Shown: in pieces, positions 60,168-64,000 of the stretch
Position numbering within the stretch: the first letter of the stretch is position 1
How the letters are laid out: every line of letters begins with the position of its first letter
DNA from: Leptolinea sp964446955
Lineage (GTDB): Bacteria; Chloroflexota; Anaerolineae; Anaerolineales; Anaerolineaceae
NCBI GenBank assembly: GCA_964446955.1
Contig: CAYUQJ010000007.1
Span: forward strand, 124,001 to 188,000
DNA: 64,000 bases
Direction: 5' to 3'
The notes under the pieces: generated by a model
Database searches by the model: none
The model's input: only the letters and a program-made list of their open reading frames with translations
What the model was told of the DNA's origin: nothing
Made by a program: the position numbers and the translations under genes

Positions 60168-63100
60168 ATGGCTTCCGAGTTTGAGACCAAAAGTTTCGCA
60201 CGTATTCCAACTGTTTTTAATTTGCCAAATTTGATTGAAGTTCAATTAGATTCATTTCGTCGCTTGAAGTCTGACAATCTGGGGGATTTGTTCAATGAGA
60301 TTTCTCCCATCGAGTCGTACAACAAAGGTATGCGGCTTCATTTTCCCAGCTACGATGAAAAACTCAAAGAATGGGATCTGAAATACCGTTTTGGGGAACC
60401 CAAACATACGATCGATGAGTGCATTGAGCGTGATCTCACATATGCGTCTCCATTGTTTGTGACAGTTCTGCTTGAAGGTCCTGAAGTTCCGAGCCCGGTC
60501 CGCACGGAAATTTTTCTGGGCGACTTCCCTGAAATGACAGAAAAGGGAACCTTTATCATCAATGGCACCGAGCGTGTTGTAGTTTCGCAGCTTATCCGCT
60601 CTCCTGGTGTTTATTTCGAATCCACACAAGACCGCGCTACCGGGCATTTCCTGGCCAACGCCAAGTTGATTCCTGATCGTGGCGCCTGGATGGAATTCGA
60701 AACCCGTAAAAATGATTACATAATCCTAAAATTCAACCGAAAGCGCACTGTTCCCATCACCATTTTCCTGCGCGCTCTGGCCGCGGTGAGTGATGGTCTT
60801 CTTGAGTCCCCATTAAAAACAGGGTCTGATGAAGAACTGATCTCTCTCTTCCAGGATGTTGACAACAATGTTGATCGCATGTTCATTACCAACTCGATGC
60901 GACAGGAACCGGTATGGAACCTGACTGGCAATCAAACCATCGCGCAGGCTGCGCTGCTTGAATTTTTCAAGCGTATGCGCCCTGGCGACCCGGCCAATCT
61001 GGATAACGCCAAAGCTTTCATGATCGAGCAGTTGTTTGATCAGCGGCATTATGACCTGGAACGTGTTGGTCGCTATAAACTGAATCAGAAGTTGGATCTC
61101 GTTGACAAGATCCCTGTGACCCACCGGACAGTAACCGCGTGGGATATTGTGTATCTTGTCCGGCGAATGATCCTTATTAATAATGAAAAAGAAGAAAAAG
61201 ACGATATCGACCACCTGGGAAATCGCCGGGTGAAAACTGTGGGAGAGTTGATTCAGAACAAGTTGCGCATCGGAATGCGCCGCATGGAGCGCGTCATCAA
61301 AGAACGCATGTCTATCCGTGACCAGGAACAGGTATCACCGGTCTCACTGATCAACATTCGTCCTGTTGTCGCCGCTCTTCGCGAATTCTTCGGAAGCAGC
61401 CAGTTGTCACAATTTATGGATCAGACAAACCCGCTGGCTGAGTTGCGTCACAAACGTACATTGTCTGCGCTGGGTCCTGGCGGTTTGCGCCGTGAGCGCG
61501 CCGGTTTTGACGTGCGCGATGTTCACCACTCTCACTACGGTCGGATTTGCCCCATTGAAACACCGGAAGGTCCGAACATTGGTTTGATTGGCCGTCTGGC
61601 GTCCTTTGCCCGCGTAAACGAGTACGGCTTCATTGAAACTCCGTATCGCCGGGTGGCAAAAGCCATGAATTCGAGTGATCCGCGGTTGGTCGGTCGCCGG
61701 CTTCGTGAAGATCTGACCACCGAAAAAGGTGAGTCCATCGCGAAGAAAGAAGATCGGGTAACCAAGGAAATGCTTCCGGCTATTTCCAAGCTCAACCGGA
61801 CAATCTTCGTTTATCCGTTTGTAACCGATGAGGTTGAATATCTTTCGGCGGATGCCGAAGATAAATTTGTCATTGCCCAGGCTAACACGAGCCTGAATAA
61901 ACACGCAGAATTTGTGGAAGATCAAAATTCCTGCCGTCACCACAACGACTTCATTATTCAAACCCCTGATGCCATCAATTACATGGATGTGGCCCCGAAT
62001 CAGGTTGTGGGTATCAGTGCAGCGTTGATCCCCTTCCTAGAGCATGATGATGCGAACCGTGCCCTCATGGGTTCGAATATGCAGGCTCAGGCTGTGCCGT
62101 TGGTAAATCCTGATATTCCGATGATTTCCACCGGGATGGAAGAATTTGCTGCGCTAGATTCCGGGCAGGTTGTTGTTGCGGAAGAAGACGGCGAAATTGT
62201 CTCTGTTACAGGCCGCCAGGTAGTGGCGCGGTCTGCCAGTGGTGTAAAAACTTACAATCTGCGCAAATACCAGCGCTCCAACCAGAGCACCTGTATTGAC
62301 CAACGGCCTGCCGTGGTTAAAGGCCAGAAGGTGAAGAAAGGCCATATATTGGCCGATTCGTCTTCGACCGTACAGGGAAATCTGGCTCTCGGACAGAATG
62401 TGGTTGTTGCTTTTGTCTCCTGGGAAGGTGGCAACTTTGAAGATGCCATTCTTATCAGCGAAAGACTGGTTCAGGATGATCGCTTCACTTCTGTGCATAT
62501 TGAAAAATACGAAGTCGAAGCACGCGACACCAAGCTGGGTCCTGAAGAGATCACCCGGGACATCCCGAATGTGGGTGAAGAAGCCATTAAAGATCTGGAC
62601 GAATTTGGCATAATCCGGATTGGAGCCGAAGTCGGCCCGAATGATATCCTGGTTGGCAAGATTACACCAAAAGGCGAAAAAGAGCTAACGCCAGAGGAGC
62701 GTCTGCTGCGTGCCATCTTTGGTGAGAAATCGCGCGACGTAAAAGACACCTCCCTGCGTATGCCGCACGGTGAACGTGGGAAAGTTGTTGATGTAAAGGT
62801 CTTTACCCGCGAGGATAATACCGATCTGGCAGCCGGCGTCGATAAAATGGTTCGTGTGTCTGTTGCCCAGCGCCGCAAGATTACTGCTGGCGACAAAATG
62901 GCTGGACGTCATGGAAATAAAGGTGTGGTTTCCCGTGTTGTTCCTGTGGAAGATATGCCCTACCTTGAAGATGGCAATCCCGTTGATATCATCCTCAACC
63001 CGCTTGGTGTTCCCGGTCGTATGAACATCGGCCAGGTTCTTGAGACGCACCTTGGTTGGGCCGCGAAACAAATGGGTTTCCGGGCCATAACACCAGTCTT

Positions 63101-64000
63101 CGACGGTGCTGATGAAAAGGAAATTGAAGCTGAGTTGGCACGGTCCTGGCTGATTGATCAAGCCTGGAACGAAGTGGCCGTTTCAGCCTGGGAATGGCTT
63201 AACGAGCAGGATTATTCTCCTGAAAGCATTCGGGATGATGATGAAGTTCGTATGCTGTATCTCGAACAGTGGCTGGGCGAAAAGGGTTATGATGTTGCGC
63301 AATTGGCCACAGATGTTACCTACGCGCGCCGTGCCGTAGTGGAACAATGGCTTCGGGAAAAGGGTTATGATCCTGACTCGATAACCAACTTCAGCTACTT
63401 CCACAGCGCAGAAGATTCTGAAATTAAAGACCCGTTGGTGATCACCGCATGCCTCAAAATATGGCTGGAGGTAAAAGGTGTAAGCACAGTTGGTCTTGAT
63501 GAAAAAGCCATCTACGAACGTGCACACGCGTATATGGTTGAAACCGGCGCACCCATGCCCATCCTCGGAAAACAAATCCTGAGGGATGGTAAATCCGGCT
63601 CAACCTATGACCAACCTGTTACCGTTGGTGTGATGACTATGCTGAAACTACACCACCTTGTGGAAGATAAAGTGCATGCCCGCTCGACCGGACCTTACAG
63701 TCTGGTCACCCAACAACCTCTGGGCGGAAAAGCACAATTCGGTGGACAACGTTTCGGTGAAATGGAAGTTTGGGCGCTGGAAGCTTATGGCGCCGCCTAC
63801 ACCCTGCAGGAAATGCTCACGGTCAAATCGGATGATGTTCAAGGTCGTGTCAATGCCTATGAAGCCATCGTCAAAGGCGAATCGATCGAAGAGCCAAGTA
63901 TTCCTGCATCGTTCCGTGTTCTGGTGAAAGAATTGCAGAGCCTTGGACTGGGTGTGGAAGCTGTTATGGAAAGCGGAGAAATCATCCGCTTCGGCAAAGA
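60168..64000 (+). CDS. rpoB: RNA polymerase beta subunit (partial at right edge), with a lineage-type insertion
   Basis: The ORF is open to the edge (at least 1277 codons); AGGAG precedes ATG 60168. N-terminus SFARIPTVFNLPNLIEVQLDSFRR, NGTERVVVSQLIRSPGVYFE and, near residue 409, the rifampicin region SSQLSQFMDQTNPLAELRHKRTLSALGPGG, which keeps the Asp, His and Ser usually changed in resistant mutants. GDKMAGRHGNKGV and GGKAQFGGQRFGEMEVWALEAYGAAYTLQEML mark the C-terminal core. Between ITPVFDGADEKEIEAEL and LRDGKSGSTYDQPVTVG, residues about 991-1135 form an extra region with repeated WLxEKGY units (Trp at 1010, 1035, 1061, 1099). Confidence 0.97.
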   Translation, partial: MASEFETKSFARIPTVFNLPNLIEVQLDSFRRLKSDNLGDLFNEISPIESYNKGMRLHFPSYDEKLKEWDLKYRFGEPKHTIDECIERDLTYASPLFVTVLLEGPEVPSPVRTEIFLGDFPEMTEKGTFIINGTERVVVSQLIRSPGVYFESTQDRATGHFLANAKLIPDRGAWMEFETRKNDYIILKFNRKRTVPITIFLRALAAVSDGLLESPLKTGSDEELISLFQDVDNNVDRMFITNSMRQEPVWNLTGNQTIAQAALLEFFKRMRPGDPANLDNAKAFMIEQLFDQRHYDLERVGRYKLNQKLDLVDKIPVTHRTVTAWDIVYLVRRMILINNEKEEKDDIDHLGNRRVKTVGELIQNKLRIGMRRMERVIKERMSIRDQEQVSPVSLINIRPVVAALREFFGSSQLSQFMDQTNPLAELRHKRTLSALGPGGLRRERAGFDVRDVHHSHYGRICPIETPEGPNIGLIGRLASFARVNEYGFIETPYRRVAKAMNSSDPRLVGRRLREDLTTEKGESIAKKEDRVTKEMLPAISKLNRTIFVYPFVTDEVEYLSADAEDKFVIAQANTSLNKHAEFVEDQNSCRHHNDFIIQTPDAINYMDVAPNQVVGISAALIPFLEHDDANRALMGSNMQAQAVPLVNPDIPMISTGMEEFAALDSGQVVVAEEDGEIVSVTGRQVVARSASGVKTYNLRKYQRSNQSTCIDQRPAVVKGQKVKKGHILADSSSTVQGNLALGQNVVVAFVSWEGGNFEDAILISERLVQDDRFTSVHIEKYEVEARDTKLGPEEITRDIPNVGEEAIKDLDEFGIIRIGAEVGPNDILVGKITPKGEKELTPEERLLRAIFGEKSRDVKDTSLRMPHGERGKVVDVKVFTREDNTDLAAGVDKMVRVSVAQRRKITAGDKMAGRHGNKGVVSRVVPVEDMPYLEDGNPVDIILNPLGVPGRMNIGQVLETHLGWAAKQMGFRAITPVFDGADEKEIEAELARSWLIDQAWNEVAVSAWEWLNEQDYSPESIRDDDEVRMLYLEQWLGEKGYDVAQLATDVTYARRAVVEQWLREKGYDPDSITNFSYFHSAEDSEIKDPLVITACLKIWLEVKGVSTVGLDEKAIYERAHAYMVETGAPMPILGKQILRDGKSGSTYDQPVTVGVMTMLKLHHLVEDKVHARSTGPYSLVTQQPLGGKAQFGGQRFGEMEVWALEAYGAAYTLQEMLTVKSDDVQGRVNAYEAIVKGESIEEPSIPASFRVLVKELQSLGLGVEAVMESGEIIRFGK

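Noticed and set aside
60252..63842. Numerous minus-strand ORFs across rpoB
   Set aside because: They are shadows of the strongly coding plus strand; none has a ribosome site or recognisable domain.
1..64000. CRISPR arrays, transposases, integrases, phage genes, toxin-antitoxin pairs, rRNA
   Set aside because: None seen on either strand. The only repeats are the 24-bp tandem pair, coding repeats and regulatory dyads.

Overview
The window looks like a chromosomal segment of a free-living, mid-GC member of the Chloroflexota, most likely class Anaerolineae. This is inferred from the type of genes present (threonine/proline-rich lipoproteins, a glycosyltransferase joined to NHL repeats, DUF389 joined to an SH3 domain, formylglycine-enzyme-like secreted proteins) and not from a marker-gene phylogeny. 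There is no phage, plasmid, insertion sequence or CRISPR array. The genes are mostly housekeeping and envelope genes in short operons.

Layout. 1-5350: a TPP riboswitch with a terminator controls a thiamine operon (thiN kinase, thiB-thiP-thiQ ABC importer, DUF402 protein), closed by a near-perfect terminator. 5363-7385 (minus): four small membrane-protein genes. 7417-7606: an orphan small transcript. 7611-10585: pfkA, photolyase, PspC-domain protein. 10660-14793 (minus): a complete wbpD-E-B-A type set for UDP-GlcNAc3NAcA, with a Wzx-type flippase divergent at 15058. 16526-22854: YigZ, tRNA-Gly, YitT, a large Agl23-type glycosyltransferase with an NHL propeller, and a GNAT gene. 22905-27915: clpC with a palindromic operator, def, recF, rsmG. 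27976-33106: a structured leader, two GNAT genes, HAD hydrolase, diguanylate cyclase, ACT-like protein, ferritin-like protein. 33306-37545: two lipoprotein genes (one interrupted by a stop codon) and two alpha/beta hydrolases. 37602-42851: rsgA, then a VWA protein and MoxR ATPase divergent from xdhC, resembling coxE/coxD/coxF without any molybdenum hydroxylase. 43016-53890: DUF2202, aminotransferase, HAD, membrane proteins, pentapeptide protein, WYL regulator with its own operator, GH13 phosphorylase, cytidylate-kinase-like protein. 54197-56260: an AT-rich, sparsely coding stretch with four very small genes. 56261-64000: FGE-like protein, DUF47-PiT phosphate uptake, a structured RNA leader before an RNHCP-domain gene, and the start of rpoB, which runs off the right edge.

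The points most worth following up are: (i) the promoter-to-terminator RNA at 59004-59316, whose ends pair and whose terminator abuts the ribosome binding site of the RNHCP gene; (ii) an insertion of roughly 145 residues in RpoB built from repeated WLxEKGY units; (iii) the cox/xdh-type maturation cluster lacking its enzyme and carrying an unusual Walker A motif; (iv) the orphan transcript at 7417-7606; and (v) two genes cut by in-frame TAA codons. Function calls rest on motif recognition by eye; no database search was run.
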